A DNA stretch of 8,331 nt from Oscillibacter sp. (GCA_020025415.1 JAHHSB010000055.1:1-8331), one strand, 5' to 3'; counted from the first letter of the stretch, positions 1 through 6,678 are shown. Made by a program: numbers and translations. Notes: generated by a model from the sequence alone, not told the origin.

Positions 1-522
1 CAGGGTGGGCCCCAGCTCCCGGACATGATCCATGCCCAGGGCGGCGATCACCGCCACCTCTGGCATGTCAATGATGTTGGAAGCGTCCAGAGCGCCGCCC
101 ATGCCAACCTCCAGCACCACAATGTCGCAGGCCTTCCGCTGGAAATAGAGCAGCGCGATGGCCAAAATCAGCTCAAACTCCGTGGGATGCTCGGCCATGG
201 CCTCCGCCGCCGGGCGGACCTCCTCGGTGAGGGCAGCCAGCTCCTCGTCGGAGATCATGGTGCCGTCCACCTGGATCCGCTCGTGGAAGCAGTTGATGTA
301 AGGAGAAGTATTCAGCCCCACCCGGTACCCTGCCTCCCGCAGCACCGCGGCCAGGCAGGCACAGGTGCTGCCCTTGCCGTTGGTCCCGGCCACGTGGACG
401 AACTTCAGCCCCTTCTGGGGATCGCCCAGGGCGCGGAGCAGTGCGGCGATCCGGTCCAGACCCGGCGTGTGCTTGTTCCATTGGAAGGAGTGGATGTAGG
501 CAATGGCTTCCTCTCCGTTCAT
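1..522 (-). CDS. folC: Folylpolyglutamate synthase / dihydrofolate synthase, N-terminal part (3' end cut by window edge)
   Basis: This cytoplasmic ATP-dependent ligase adds glutamate to folates (and often to dihydropteroate), which keeps folate in the cell. The visible 174 residues carry the family's N-terminal Mur-ligase-like signatures in order: the P-loop VAGTNGKGST (about residues 48-57), the folate-loop region TSPYINCFHERIQV (73-86), and EVGMGGALDASN (144-155), followed by IAALGMDHVRELG. A full FolC has roughly 430 residues, so about 60% lies beyond position 1. The ATG at 522-520 is chosen because the family signature starts soon after it and GAGGCGG lies just upstream. The gene follows the FolT-like transporter after a 16-nt gap on the same strand, so the two are very probably co-transcribed and share the THF riboswitch. 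No frameshift or missing motif is seen in the visible part. Identification is firm; whether it also has dihydrofolate synthase activity cannot be told here. Confidence 0.95.
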   Translation of the reverse strand, partial: MNGEEAIAYIHSFQWNKHTPGLDRIAALLRALGDPQKGLKFVHVAGTNGKGSTCACLAAVLREAGYRVGLNTSPYINCFHERIQVDGTMISDEELAALTEEVRPAAEAMAEHPTEFELILAIALLYFQRKACDIVVLEVGMGGALDASNIIDMPEVAVIAALGMDHVRELGPTL

Positions 523-538
523 CAAACCGCCTCTTTTC

Positions 539-1090
539 TTAGACTTTGCTGGGGGCCAGTCCATGCCGGCGGAGTATCCCCACCACCGGCATGGCTGCCA
601 CGGCCACCACCACGGCGGTGACAATCCCCGTCGCCAGCCGCGCCGCCAGGGCGCCCAGGACATAACCGGGGAAATAATACCCGTAGATTACACTGTCCAG
701 CCACAGCAGCAGGGAGTTGCTCAGGGTCACGATCACAGCAGTGACCACGCTGACAGTGCAGCACAGGGCGCCCCGCTCCTCCAGCGGGGTGCCGCCGCGG
801 CCCAGCCGCACGGCCGCCAGGCCGATGAGCAGGCCCCGCAGGGCGGGGGGAATGACCCACAGCAGCGTGGTAGCGGTGAAACCGTAGGCGAGCATCTGCT
901 TGAGAAACTCCCCGATGAAGGCGGCTGCCGCCGCCTCCCACGGGCCGGTCAGCAGAGCCAGCACCGTGATGGGCAGGGAGCCCAGGGACAGCTTCAGCGT
1001 CCCGAACTCCACCGCCGCCTTGGCCAGGGGCAGGTACAGCGCCGCCATCATAGCCACCCGGCAAAGAGATCGCACGTTCCATTTGGACAT
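539..1090 (-). CDS. folT: ECF transporter S component, FolT-like (folate uptake)
   Basis: This is a 183-residue, very hydrophobic protein with about five to six membrane segments, the usual size for an ECF S component. S components bind a vitamin and dock on a shared ATPase/EcfT module. The N-terminus has a short basic stretch and then AMMAA (13-17), which fits the AxxxA helix-1 motif used for docking to EcfT. Further in are the SLGSLPITVLALLTGPWEAA block and YYFPGYVLGAL, both resembling the FolT group (inference from recalled family sequences). The start at 1090 is preceded by GGAAGGA at 6-nt spacing. An in-frame extension to 1222 is rejected because it would run through the riboswitch leader and has no family-like content. 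Folate as substrate is supported mainly by context: a THF riboswitch lies upstream and folC follows 16 nt downstream. The gene has no A/A'/T subunits beside it, so it probably uses a shared module. The S-component call is strong; the substrate is likely but inferred. Confidence 0.85.
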   Translation of the reverse strand: MSKWNVRSLCRVAMMAALYLPLAKAAVEFGTLKLSLGSLPITVLALLTGPWEAAAAAFIGEFLKQMLAYGFTATTLLWVIPPALRGLLIGLAAVRLGRGGTPLEERGALCCTVSVVTAVIVTLSNSLLLWLDSVIYGYYFPGYVLGALAARLATGIVTAVVVAVAAMPVVGILRRHGLAPSKV

Positions 1091-1096
1091 AAAAAA

Positions 1097-1151
1097 TCCT
1101 TCCTTTCCTGCTTGGGGCAGTCCGATACCGGAACACCGCACAGGAGGAAGG
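1097..1151 (-). promoter_or_regulatory. Putative expression platform: anti-SD / SD pairing before folT
   Basis: On the minus strand the segment CCTTCCTCCTG (1151-1141) is complementary to the folT ribosome-binding region CAGGAAAGGAAGG (1110-1098), with a two-A bulge. Pairing would bury the Shine-Dalgarno (1103-1097), six bases before the ATG. The bases between can form a small hairpin, TCCG-GTAT-CGGA. No U-tract follows, so control is more likely at translation than termination. An alternative pairing of CCGCA (1166-1162) with TGCGG (1140-1136) shares bases with the riboswitch P1 3' strand, which could make the two states exclusive. The complementarity is seen in the sequence; the switching mechanism is inferred. 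Confidence 0.6.
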
Positions 1152-1164
1152 CTCGCTCTCATGC

Positions 1165-1268
1165 GGCAGCGGGATGCGGAAAACGCACTGCAGACCCTTC
1201 GGCCCTTTCGTCCGGCAAACAACTCCCCGTTTTGCCGGCACTCTATACACGCATTTTCCTACTCTGCC
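1165..1268 (-). ncRNA. Tetrahydrofolate (THF) riboswitch aptamer
   Basis: The leader RNA folds as the THF class (Rfam RF01831 type). P1 pairs GGCAG (1268-1264) with CTGCC (1169-1165) and is followed by the conserved AGTAGG. P2 pairs GGAAAATGC (1259-1251) with GCGTTTTCC (1186-1178), nine pairs with one G-U. A hairpin pairs CCGGCAAA (1238-1231) with TTTGCCGG (1219-1212) around an 11-nt loop containing CGGGGAG. That loop's GGGA (1227-1224) can pair with TCCC (1174-1171), matching the class pseudoknot. The CGAAAGG stretch and a small hairpin with loop GAAG (1200-1197) fill the P4 position, and GCATCCCGCTGCC matches the conserved 3' end. It sits about 60 nt after the predicted transcription start and 74 nt before folT. 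In this class, reduced folate binding lowers expression of folate transport genes. No covariance-model search was run. Confidence 0.9.
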
Positions 1269-1288
1269 TGTTTGCAGTTTTTTTGATA

Positions 1289-1330
1289 CGGCCCATGGCC
1301 GCGCCGGATAGCCGCCCAAGGGCCTCCGGC
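1289..1330 (-). other. Two 5' leader hairpins upstream of the THF aptamer
   Basis: Directly after the predicted transcription start, GCCGGA (1330-1325) can pair with TCCGGC (1308-1303), enclosing a smaller GCC/GGC hairpin. CGGCC (1301-1297) can then pair with GGCCG (1293-1289) around a three-base loop. An A-rich linker (ATCAAAAAAAC) joins these to the aptamer. There is no U-tract, so they are not terminators. They may protect the 5' end of the mRNA or be incidental in a GC-rich leader. Confidence 0.4.
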
Positions 1331-1337
1331 AGGAAAT

Positions 1338-1365
1338 ATTATACGACAAGTTCTGCAAATTGCAA
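1338..1365 (-). promoter_or_regulatory. Sigma-A-type promoter of the folT-folC operon
   Basis: On the minus strand a -35 box TTGCAA (1365-1360) is followed by a 16-bp spacer and a perfect -10 box TATAAT (1343-1338). Transcription would start near 1331, giving a leader of about 240 nt that contains the THF riboswitch. It lies downstream of the rnf terminator, so folT-folC is an independent unit. The interval 1366-1440 between them holds only short GC-rich hairpins (for example 1393-1414) and no gene. Confidence 0.8.
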
Positions 1366-1440
1366 TCCTTTTTCCAAATTTTCCTGCGCCTTCCTGGCGG
1401 GGCGTGCTGCCAGGGCGGTCTCGCCCGCCGCCGTCAAAGG

Positions 1441-1477
1441 AAAAAAACGCCCCGGAGCGTTTGCCCCGGGGCGTTTT
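1441..1477 (-). terminator. Intrinsic terminator of the rnf operon
   Basis: A 12-bp perfect stem pairs 1477-1466 with 1455-1444 (AAAACGCCCCGG and its complement) around a 10-nt loop. On the minus strand it is followed by seven T residues (1447-1441, the first four also being able to pair in the stem). It lies nine bases after the rnfB stop codon and before the folT promoter, so it should separate the two operons. Confidence 0.93.
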
Positions 1478-1485
1478 CTCTCGAT

Positions 1486-2379
1486 TTACTCGGCCTTGGG
1501 AGCCTCTGCAGCGGCTGCCTTGGCGGCAGCAGCGGCCTTCTCAGCCTGGGCCTTCTTAATCGCCTTGTACTTTTCCTTTTCCTCGGCGGTGGCAACGGGC
1601 AGGATGGCGTCTCTCGGGCAGACCTTGGTGCAGAGCTTGCAGTTCTTGCACTTGTCATAGTCGATGACGGCCACGCCGTTGACCACATGGATAGCGTCAA
1701 ACTTGCACTCCTTGGTGCACAGGCCGCAGCCGATGCAGGAGTTGGCGCAGACGCTCATGGCGGCCTTGCCCTTATCCTGGTTCGCGCAGGCCACGTGGAC
1801 CTTCTTGGAAACGGGCACGGAAACGATCAGGTTCCGGGGGCAGGCAGCGGCGCAGGCCATACAGTCGGTGCACTTGTCGGGGTTGACCTCGGCCACGCCC
1901 CGGTCATTGATGGTGATGGCGCCGAACTGGCAGGCATTGACGCAGGAGCCGAAGCCCATGCAGCCATACTCGCACTCCAGAGGACCGCCGGCCACCTTGG
2001 TGGCGGCAGTGCATTCCTTCACGCCCACATACTCATATCTCTTCTTGGCGCTGGTACCGCCGTTGCAGCGGACAAACGCGACCTCCCGCTCACCGGTGGG
2101 AGCCTCCATGCCCATAATAGAGGCGATGGCGGCAGCGTTCTCTGCGCCGGCAGGGGCGCAGGCAGTGACGGGCGCGTCACCGGCCAGAATGGCGGCAGCC
2201 AGACCGGCGCAGCCGGGATAGCCGCAGCCGCCGCAGTTGGCGCCGGCCAGATGGCTGAGGATGGCCTCCTCCCGGGGATCCTTCTTAACCTCGAAAATCT
2301 TGGAGGCAACGGCCAGGACCAGGCCGAACACGCCGCCCAGCACACCCAGCACTACAATTGCATAAATTACATTCGTCAT
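1486..2379 (-). CDS. rnfB: Rnf complex subunit RnfB, multi-cluster iron-sulfur protein
   Basis: RnfB is the likely entry point for electrons from reduced ferredoxin in the Rnf complex, on the cytoplasmic face. The 297-residue protein has one N-terminal membrane helix (about 4-26). The RnfB-type four-Fe domain follows, with cysteines 49, 52, 57 and 74 in the ANCGGCGYPGCAGL context. Four more four-cysteine sets come next: 136/140/146/150 (CEYGCMGFGSCVNAC), 170/173/176/180, 215/218/221/225 and 244/247/250/254. The last three follow CxxCxxCxxxC, so five [4Fe-4S] clusters are expected. Extra cysteines are at 105, 123, 198 and 211. This long multi-ferredoxin form is typical of clostridia, whereas the enterobacterial RsxB is much shorter. 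Residues about 265-297 form an Ala/Lys/Glu-rich tail. The start is set by ATG 2379, with AAGGGGG overlapping the rnfA stop, 13 nt away. It is the last gene of the operon, followed by a terminator. Confidence 0.96.
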   Translation of the reverse strand: MTNVIYAIVVLGVLGGVFGLVLAVASKIFEVKKDPREEAILSHLAGANCGGCGYPGCAGLAAAILAGDAPVTACAPAGAENAAAIASIMGMEAPTGEREVAFVRCNGGTSAKKRYEYVGVKECTAATKVAGGPLECEYGCMGFGSCVNACQFGAITINDRGVAEVNPDKCTDCMACAAACPRNLIVSVPVSKKVHVACANQDKGKAAMSVCANSCIGCGLCTKECKFDAIHVVNGVAVIDYDKCKNCKLCTKVCPRDAILPVATAEEKEKYKAIKKAQAEKAAAAAKAAAAEAPKAE

Positions 2380-2392
2380 TGTACTTGCCCCC

Positions 2393-2983
2393 TTACCAGA
2401 TCTTCAGGCCGGAGAAGCCCATGAAAGCCAGGGCCATCAGACCGGCGGTCACCAGAGCGATGGGGAATCCCTCAAAGGCCTTGGGATAGTCGGCAAAGAC
2501 CAGACGCTCCCGGATGCTGGCGAACAGCACGATGGCCAGCAGGAAGCCCAGGCCGCCGGTGACGCCATAGACCACGGAGGAGATGAAGTTGTAGTTGTTC
2601 TGCACATTCAGCAGCACCACGCCCAGCACGGCGCAGTTGGTGGTGATCAGGGGCAGATACACGCCCAGTGCAGTGTACAGAGAGGGCATGGACTTCTGGA
2701 GGAACATCTCGATGAACTGCACCAGAGAAGCGATGACCAGAATGAACGCCACAGTCTGCATATAACCCAGACCCAAGGGGATCAGGATGAAGTTGTTCAC
2801 CAGGAAGCATACGGCAGAGGCCAGACCCATAACAAAGGTCACGGCGATGCCCATGCCCACGGCGGTATCCAACTTCTTGGAAACGCCCAGGAAGGGGCAG
2901 ATACCCAGGAACTGAGAGAAAATAAAGTTGTTCGCCAAAATGGCACCCAGCGTGATCGCCAGGAGTTCGTAGATCTGATCCAT
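2393..2983 (-). CDS. rnfA: Rnf complex membrane subunit RnfA
   Basis: RnfA is a membrane-embedded subunit homologous to NqrE and RnfE. With RnfE it is thought to hold an iron centre within the membrane and to take part in ion movement. The 196-residue protein has about six membrane helices and the family landmarks [18 protein letters not shown] (about 18-35, with Cys29) and TTNCAVLGV (114-122, with Cys117). These are the two half-repeat cysteines expected to ligate the shared centre. The conserved SIRERL segment (156-161) is present. Length matches the family. The gene starts at 2983 in a TAATG overlap with the rnfE stop, and the Shine-Dalgarno AAGGAGG lies inside the 3' end of rnfE, so translation is probably coupled. 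Nothing is missing or unusual. Confidence 0.97.
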   Translation of the reverse strand: MDQIYELLAITLGAILANNFIFSQFLGICPFLGVSKKLDTAVGMGIAVTFVMGLASAVCFLVNNFILIPLGLGYMQTVAFILVIASLVQFIEMFLQKSMPSLYTALGVYLPLITTNCAVLGVVLLNVQNNYNFISSVVYGVTGGLGFLLAIVLFASIRERLVFADYPKAFEGFPIALVTAGLMALAFMGFSGLKIW

Positions 2984-3618
2984 TATTTGCTCTCCTCCTT
3001 ATTCTTAGACTTGTTCAGGGCCCACTGCATGGCGGCAATCAGCACGCCCAGCACCAGGAAGCCGCCCACAGGCATAGTCATCATGCCGGCAGGGAACTGA
3101 GAGGGCAGAATCTGAATGCCCTTGGCATCGGGGCCCAGCAGGCCGGCGCCGAAGGTGCCGGCGCCCAGGAACTCACGGATAATGCACATGGCCATCAGGA
3201 CCACGGTGTAGCCGATACCCTGGAAAATGCCGTCAAAGAAGGAGGCGGCAATGCCGTTTTTGTAAGAGAAAGACTCCGCGCGGCCCAGGATGATGCAGTT
3301 CACCACGATCAGCGGGATGAACACGCCCAGGGAGGAGGACAGCGCAGGCACGAACGCCTGGATCAGCAAGTCCACCATGGTCACGAAGCCGGCGATCACC
3401 ACAATGAACATGGCGATACGGATCTTGTCGGGAATGATCTTGCGGATGGCGGAGATGATGACGTTGGACAGCGTCAGGATCACCAGCACGGCCACGCCCA
3501 TGCCCAGGCCGTTGAAGAACGACGTGGTGATAGCCATGGTGGAGCACATGCCCAGCACCTGGACCAGAACGGGGTTCTGGGTCAGCAGGCCTTCAATAAA
3601 CTGCTTTTTCAAATTCAT
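2983..3618 (-). CDS. rnfE: Rnf complex membrane subunit RnfE
   Basis: RnfE is the homologous partner of RnfA (NqrD type), inserted in the membrane in opposite topology. The 211-residue protein has about six helices. It carries [17 protein letters not shown] (15-31, Cys25) and [13 protein letters not shown] (105-117, Cys108), the cysteines expected to share a metal centre with RnfA. The segment [10 protein letters not shown] (148-157) is also typical. The C-terminus is short and charged ([10 protein letters not shown]), and its codons provide the ribosome site for rnfA. The ATG at 3618 is 17 nt after the rnfG stop, with AAAGGGG upstream. The start, length and motifs agree with the family. Confidence 0.97.
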   Translation of the reverse strand: MNLKKQFIEGLLTQNPVLVQVLGMCSTMAITTSFFNGLGMGVAVLVILTLSNVIISAIRKIIPDKIRIAMFIVVIAGFVTMVDLLIQAFVPALSSSLGVFIPLIVVNCIILGRAESFSYKNGIAASFFDGIFQGIGYTVVLMAMCIIREFLGAGTFGAGLLGPDAKGIQILPSQFPAGMMTMPVGGFLVLGVLIAAMQWALNKSKNKEESK

Positions 3619-3635
3619 GATTCACGTCCCCTTTC

Positions 3636-4253
3636 TCAGCCCATGACGCCGGCCACAGCCAGCGCGGCGTTGACGCCGGCGGTCACGCCCCGGGAGGAAA
3701 CGGTGGCGCCGGTAATCGCGTCCACGTTGGTGCCCACGGCCAGCGTACCATCTGCGGCGCTCTTGCCCTTGAACTGATCCAGAACGCCGTTTTCGTTATC
3801 CGTGACCCGGGTACCGATGCCGGCAGTTTCGGAGTGGTCGACGACGGAAACACCGGTGACAGCGCCCACGGCATCCACACCCACCATCATCTCAATGTTG
3901 CCCTGGGAGCCGCCGGCCACCACCTTGAAGGCATAGCCGACGCTCTCGCCGCCCAGCTGGACCTCATAGGCCTCGGTCAGGGTGCCGCCGGCGTTGGTGG
4001 CGGCGGCGGTCATCTCCTCGGTCAGGCCCAGCGCTTCGGAGAAGGTGCTGTTTTCAGGGTCAGCCACCACGGCCTTCATGGCCTGCTCGGTCTTGGCCTG
4101 GTTGATGGCGGCGATGTTGGGCTCGGTCACCTTGTTGACCAGACCCAGCAGACCGGCCACGACGACGCAGGTCACCAGCAGGGTCACGGTCAGCCGGATA
4201 ATGTACTTGGGGTCCATATTGACCTTTTCTTTGGTCATTGCTTTGTCACTCAT
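3636..4253 (-). CDS. rnfG: Rnf complex FMN-binding subunit RnfG
   Basis: RnfG is anchored by one N-terminal helix, and its main domain lies on the outer face with covalently bound FMN. The 205-residue protein has a helix at about 18-40. The FMN-binding domain has DHSETAGIGTRV (139-150) and the attachment motif ITGATVSS (180-187), in which Thr184 is the expected FMN-phosphoester residue. Between them is a small acidic/alanine-rich region, fitting an extracytoplasmic domain. The ATG at 4253 is chosen because it forms an ATGA overlap with the rnfD stop and has AAAGGAGG ten bases upstream. A longer in-frame reading to 4361 would lie wholly inside rnfD and has no RnfG-like content. The flavin motif context is complete, so the subunit should be functional. 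Confidence 0.96.
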   Translation of the reverse strand: MSDKAMTKEKVNMDPKYIIRLTVTLLVTCVVVAGLLGLVNKVTEPNIAAINQAKTEQAMKAVVADPENSTFSEALGLTEEMTAAATNAGGTLTEAYEVQLGGESVGYAFKVVAGGSQGNIEMMVGVDAVGAVTGVSVVDHSETAGIGTRVTDNENGVLDQFKGKSAADGTLAVGTNVDAITGATVSSRGVTAGVNAALAVAGVMG

Positions 4254-5266
4254 TTCGCAGCGGCCTCCTTTTTCGCGGACTTGACAACGCCGAAGCGGGC
4301 GGGCTTGCTGACCTTGTCGATCAGGGCCACGCACAGGTTCATCACCATGATGGAGTAGCACACGCCCTCGTTATAAGAGCCGAAGTAGCGGATCAGCACG
4401 GTGAAGATGCCGCAGCCGATGCCGTAGATGATCTGGCCCTTCTTGGTCACGGGGGAGGTGGCATAGTCGGTCGCCATGAAGATGGCGCCCAGCATCAGGC
4501 CACCGCCGAACAGGTTATAGAGCATCCAGTCCACGGAGGGGTTGCCCCGGGAGAACAGCAGGGTCAGCACAGCCACGGTGCCGATGTAGGTCACGGGGAT
4601 GTGCCAGGTAATGACCTTGCGATAGAGCAGATAGCAGCCGCCCAGGATCAGCATCAGGGCGGAGACCTCGCCGAAGGAACCGCCCACCTTGCCCACGAAC
4701 AGGTCCATCACGGAATAGCTCTCCTGCAGTTCGGCCAGGTTGTTGGCGTGCAGGTAAGCCATGGGGGTGGCGGAAGTCACCACGTCGGCGGTGGAGCCAA
4801 CGATGGGCGCATAGCTGCCCGGAGCCGCCCAGGTGGTCATCACGGAAGCATAGCTGCCCACCAGGAACGCGCGGCCGCACAGGGCGGGGTTGACGAAGTT
4901 CATGCCAATGCCGCCAAAGAGCTGCTTGACGACAATGATGGCAAAGAAGTCACCGATGAGGATCATCCAGTAGGGGATCATCACCGGGCAGACGAAAGCC
5001 AGCAGAACGCCGGTGACCACAGCGGACAGATCGCCGATGGCCTGGGGCTTCTTCATAAGCTTGCGGTACAGCCACTCAAAAAACACGCAGCCGATCACGG
5101 ACACGGCCGTGACGCTCAGCGCCCGGGGGCCGGAGAAATACACGCCGATGGCCAGAGCGGGAATCAGCGCGATGATCACATCCAGCATGATCGAGCGGGT
5201 GTTTTCATTGGAACGAACATGGGGAGAAGACGTGGCGATCAATTTCAAATTCTTGTAGTCCGTCAT
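4250..5266 (-). CDS. rnfD: Rnf complex membrane flavoprotein RnfD
   Basis: RnfD (NqrB type) is a large membrane subunit with covalent FMN, proposed to lie in the ion and electron path. The 338-residue protein has about nine or ten helices. Landmarks are the N-terminal SSPHVRSNENTRSIM (13-27), GGIGMNFVNPALCGRAFL (118-135), the flavin attachment region VVTSATPMAY (162-171, Thr167 expected to carry FMN) and FMATDYATSPVT (263-274). The flavin motif reads S-A-T-P rather than the S-G-A-T form of NqrB/RnfG; as far as I recall this is normal for clostridial RnfD. The last ten residues (KSAKKEAAAK) form an Ala/Lys-rich cytoplasmic tail. The start at 5266 is three bases after the rnfC stop, with AAGGAGG overlapping that gene's end. 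Confidence 0.97.
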   Translation of the reverse strand: MTDYKNLKLIATSSPHVRSNENTRSIMLDVIIALIPALAIGVYFSGPRALSVTAVSVIGCVFFEWLYRKLMKKPQAIGDLSAVVTGVLLAFVCPVMIPYWMILIGDFFAIIVVKQLFGGIGMNFVNPALCGRAFLVGSYASVMTTWAAPGSYAPIVGSTADVVTSATPMAYLHANNLAELQESYSVMDLFVGKVGGSFGEVSALMLILGGCYLLYRKVITWHIPVTYIGTVAVLTLLFSRGNPSVDWMLYNLFGGGLMLGAIFMATDYATSPVTKKGQIIYGIGCGIFTVLIRYFGSYNEGVCYSIMVMNLCVALIDKVSKPARFGVVKSAKKEAAAK

Positions 5267-5269
5267 CTC

Positions 5270-6637
5270 TTACGCCTCCTTCTTCTCTTCTTGGGCCTTC
5301 TTGGCCTCGGCAGCGGCGCGCTCGGCAGCCTTCTTGGCATTGAGCTTCTGCTTGCCGGTCTTGAACATCTGCACCAGGTGCAGGCGGGCCGGGCAGGTGT
5401 AGGTGCAGGCGCCGCACTCCATGCAGTCAGTCACATGGGCCTCTTCCAGCTCGTCGAGCATGCCCTTCTTGGCATACTGATACATAAACAGGGGCTCCAG
5501 GTGCATGGGGCAGGCAGCGACGCACTTGCCGCAGCGGATGCACTGGGGATTCTCCTCACTGGGGCCCTCGTTCTCGGCAAAGGCCAGCATGCAGCCGGTG
5601 CCCTTGTTCACGGGAACGTCGGTGGTGTACTGGGCCATACCCATCATGGGGCCGCCCATGACCAGCTTGAAGGTCTCGTCCTTCAGGCCGCCGCAGGCGT
5701 CGAACAGGTTGGCGATGGGGGTGCCGATGGGGCACTCGATGTTCTTGGGATCCACCACACCGGAACCGGTGACGGTGACGATCTTGCTCACCACGGGCAT
5801 GCCGGTGGTCACCGCGCGGTAGATGGCGCAGGTGGTGTTCAGGTTGAACACGGCGCAGCCGATGTCTGCAGGCAGACCGCCGGGAGGCACCTGGCGGCCG
5901 GTGATGGCCTGGATGAGCTGCTTCTCAGCGCCCTGGGGATAACGGCAGTGCAGGGGATCGATCACCACGGGAGCCTTCTCTTCGGCGATCTTCTTGTTCA
6001 AAAAGTCGATGGCGTCCTGCTTGTTGACCTCGATACCGATATGTACCTTGTCCAGGTTGAACATCCGGGCCAGCAGCTTGGCGCCGCCGATGACCTCCTC
6101 CGGCCGCTCCAGCATGGTGCGGTGGTCGGAAGTGATGTACGGCTCACACTCCACGCCGTTGATGATCACAGTGTCGGCCTTGCCGATAGCACCGGTGATC
6201 TTGATGTGGGTGGGGAACGTTGCGCCGCCCATACCCACGATGCCGGCGTTCTTCACCAGCTCGGCCAGTTCCTCAGCGCTGAGCTTGTCAGCGTTTTCTA
6301 CAGGCTTGACCTCTTCGGACAGCTCATTCTGGAAGTCGTTTTTGATCACGACGGCCAGGCTGTCACCGCCCATGGAAGAGGGGCGGGGCTCCACAGCGAC
6401 CACTTCGCCGGAGACGCTCGCATGGATCGGGGAGGATACGAAACCGCCCGGCTCTCCGATCCGCTGTCCCACTTTCACATGGTCGCCCACTGCAACCAGA
6501 GGCTTGCAGGGCGCGCCAATGTGCTGAGACATGGGAATGACCACCATGGCCGGCGGTGCCAGCTGTTCGATGACCTTTCCGTTCGTTGCGGCCTTCATGT
6601 CGTTGGGATGAACGCCGCCAAAGAAAGCTTGTGCCAT
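5270..6637 (-). CDS. rnfC: Rnf complex NADH-binding iron-sulfur subunit RnfC
   Basis: RnfC is the cytoplasmic module where NAD+ is reduced (or NADH oxidised), related to the NuoF family. The 455-residue protein starts with the RnfC signature FFGGVHP (5-11). A barrel-sandwich-like region follows (about 30-85, SSPIHASVSGEVVAVE). Next are the nucleotide/FMN-binding GIVGMGGATFPTHIK (132-146) and NGVECEPYITSD (160-171). Two [4Fe-4S] sites come at Cys366/369/372/376 and Cys405/408/411/415. The C-terminal 28 residues are Ala/Lys/Glu-rich. The ATG at 6637 is chosen over an in-frame ATG at 6679: GAGGTGA (6649-6643) lies six bases before it, the family signature begins four residues later, and the 6679 codon would lie at or before the predicted transcript start. 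It is the first gene of rnfCDGEAB. Confidence 0.97.
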   Translation of the reverse strand: MAQAFFGGVHPNDMKAATNGKVIEQLAPPAMVVIPMSQHIGAPCKPLVAVGDHVKVGQRIGEPGGFVSSPIHASVSGEVVAVEPRPSSMGGDSLAVVIKNDFQNELSEEVKPVENADKLSAEELAELVKNAGIVGMGGATFPTHIKITGAIGKADTVIINGVECEPYITSDHRTMLERPEEVIGGAKLLARMFNLDKVHIGIEVNKQDAIDFLNKKIAEEKAPVVIDPLHCRYPQGAEKQLIQAITGRQVPPGGLPADIGCAVFNLNTTCAIYRAVTTGMPVVSKIVTVTGSGVVDPKNIECPIGTPIANLFDACGGLKDETFKLVMGGPMMGMAQYTTDVPVNKGTGCMLAFAENEGPSEENPQCIRCGKCVAACPMHLEPLFMYQYAKKGMLDELEEAHVTDCMECGACTYTCPARLHLVQMFKTGKQKLNAKKAAERAAAEAKKAQEEKKEA

Positions 6638-6660
6638 TGTCTTCACCTCATTTTTACTCC

Positions 6661-6678
6661 TGGATAGCGATGCTACCA
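6661..6678. repeat. Short imperfect inverted repeat in the rnf 5' leader
   Basis: TGGATAGC and GCTACCA form an imperfect inverted repeat with a one-base bulge and a three-base centre. In the rnf transcript it falls about 7-24 nt after the predicted start and could form a small 5' hairpin or be an operator. It does not match the Rex consensus (TTGTTAA-N6-TTAACAA). Support is weak. Confidence 0.3.

Noticed and set aside
281..305. SPY instead of SPH in the FolC folate-loop motif
   Set aside because: As far as I recall, tyrosine at this place is common in Firmicute FolC proteins, so it is not a defect.
522..1358. Minus-strand open frame overlapping folT in another frame and ending at the folC start
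   Set aside because: It begins upstream of the predicted transcription start region, reads through the riboswitch and is out of frame with the clear S-component sequence.
1393..1426. Two small GC-rich hairpins between the rnf terminator and the folT promoter
   Set aside because: Stems are only 5-6 bp with no U-tract and no link to a gene; expected by chance in GC-rich DNA.
503..1660. Open frame on the plus strand across folC, folT, the riboswitch leader and the end of rnfB
   Set aside because: It crosses two operons, a promoter and a terminator in antisense and gives a low-complexity Gln/His/Gly-rich product.
1360..2424. Open frame on the plus strand opposite rnfB
   Set aside because: It is antisense to the cysteine-rich RnfB reading frame; the product is Gly/Ala/His-rich with no recognisable domain.
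4238..6667. Very long open frame on the plus strand opposite rnfC and rnfD
   Set aside because: It is fully antisense to two clearly identified genes, its His/Gly/Ala-rich translation shows no domain, and it has no good ribosome site. GC-biased codons in rnfC/rnfD explain the lack of stops.
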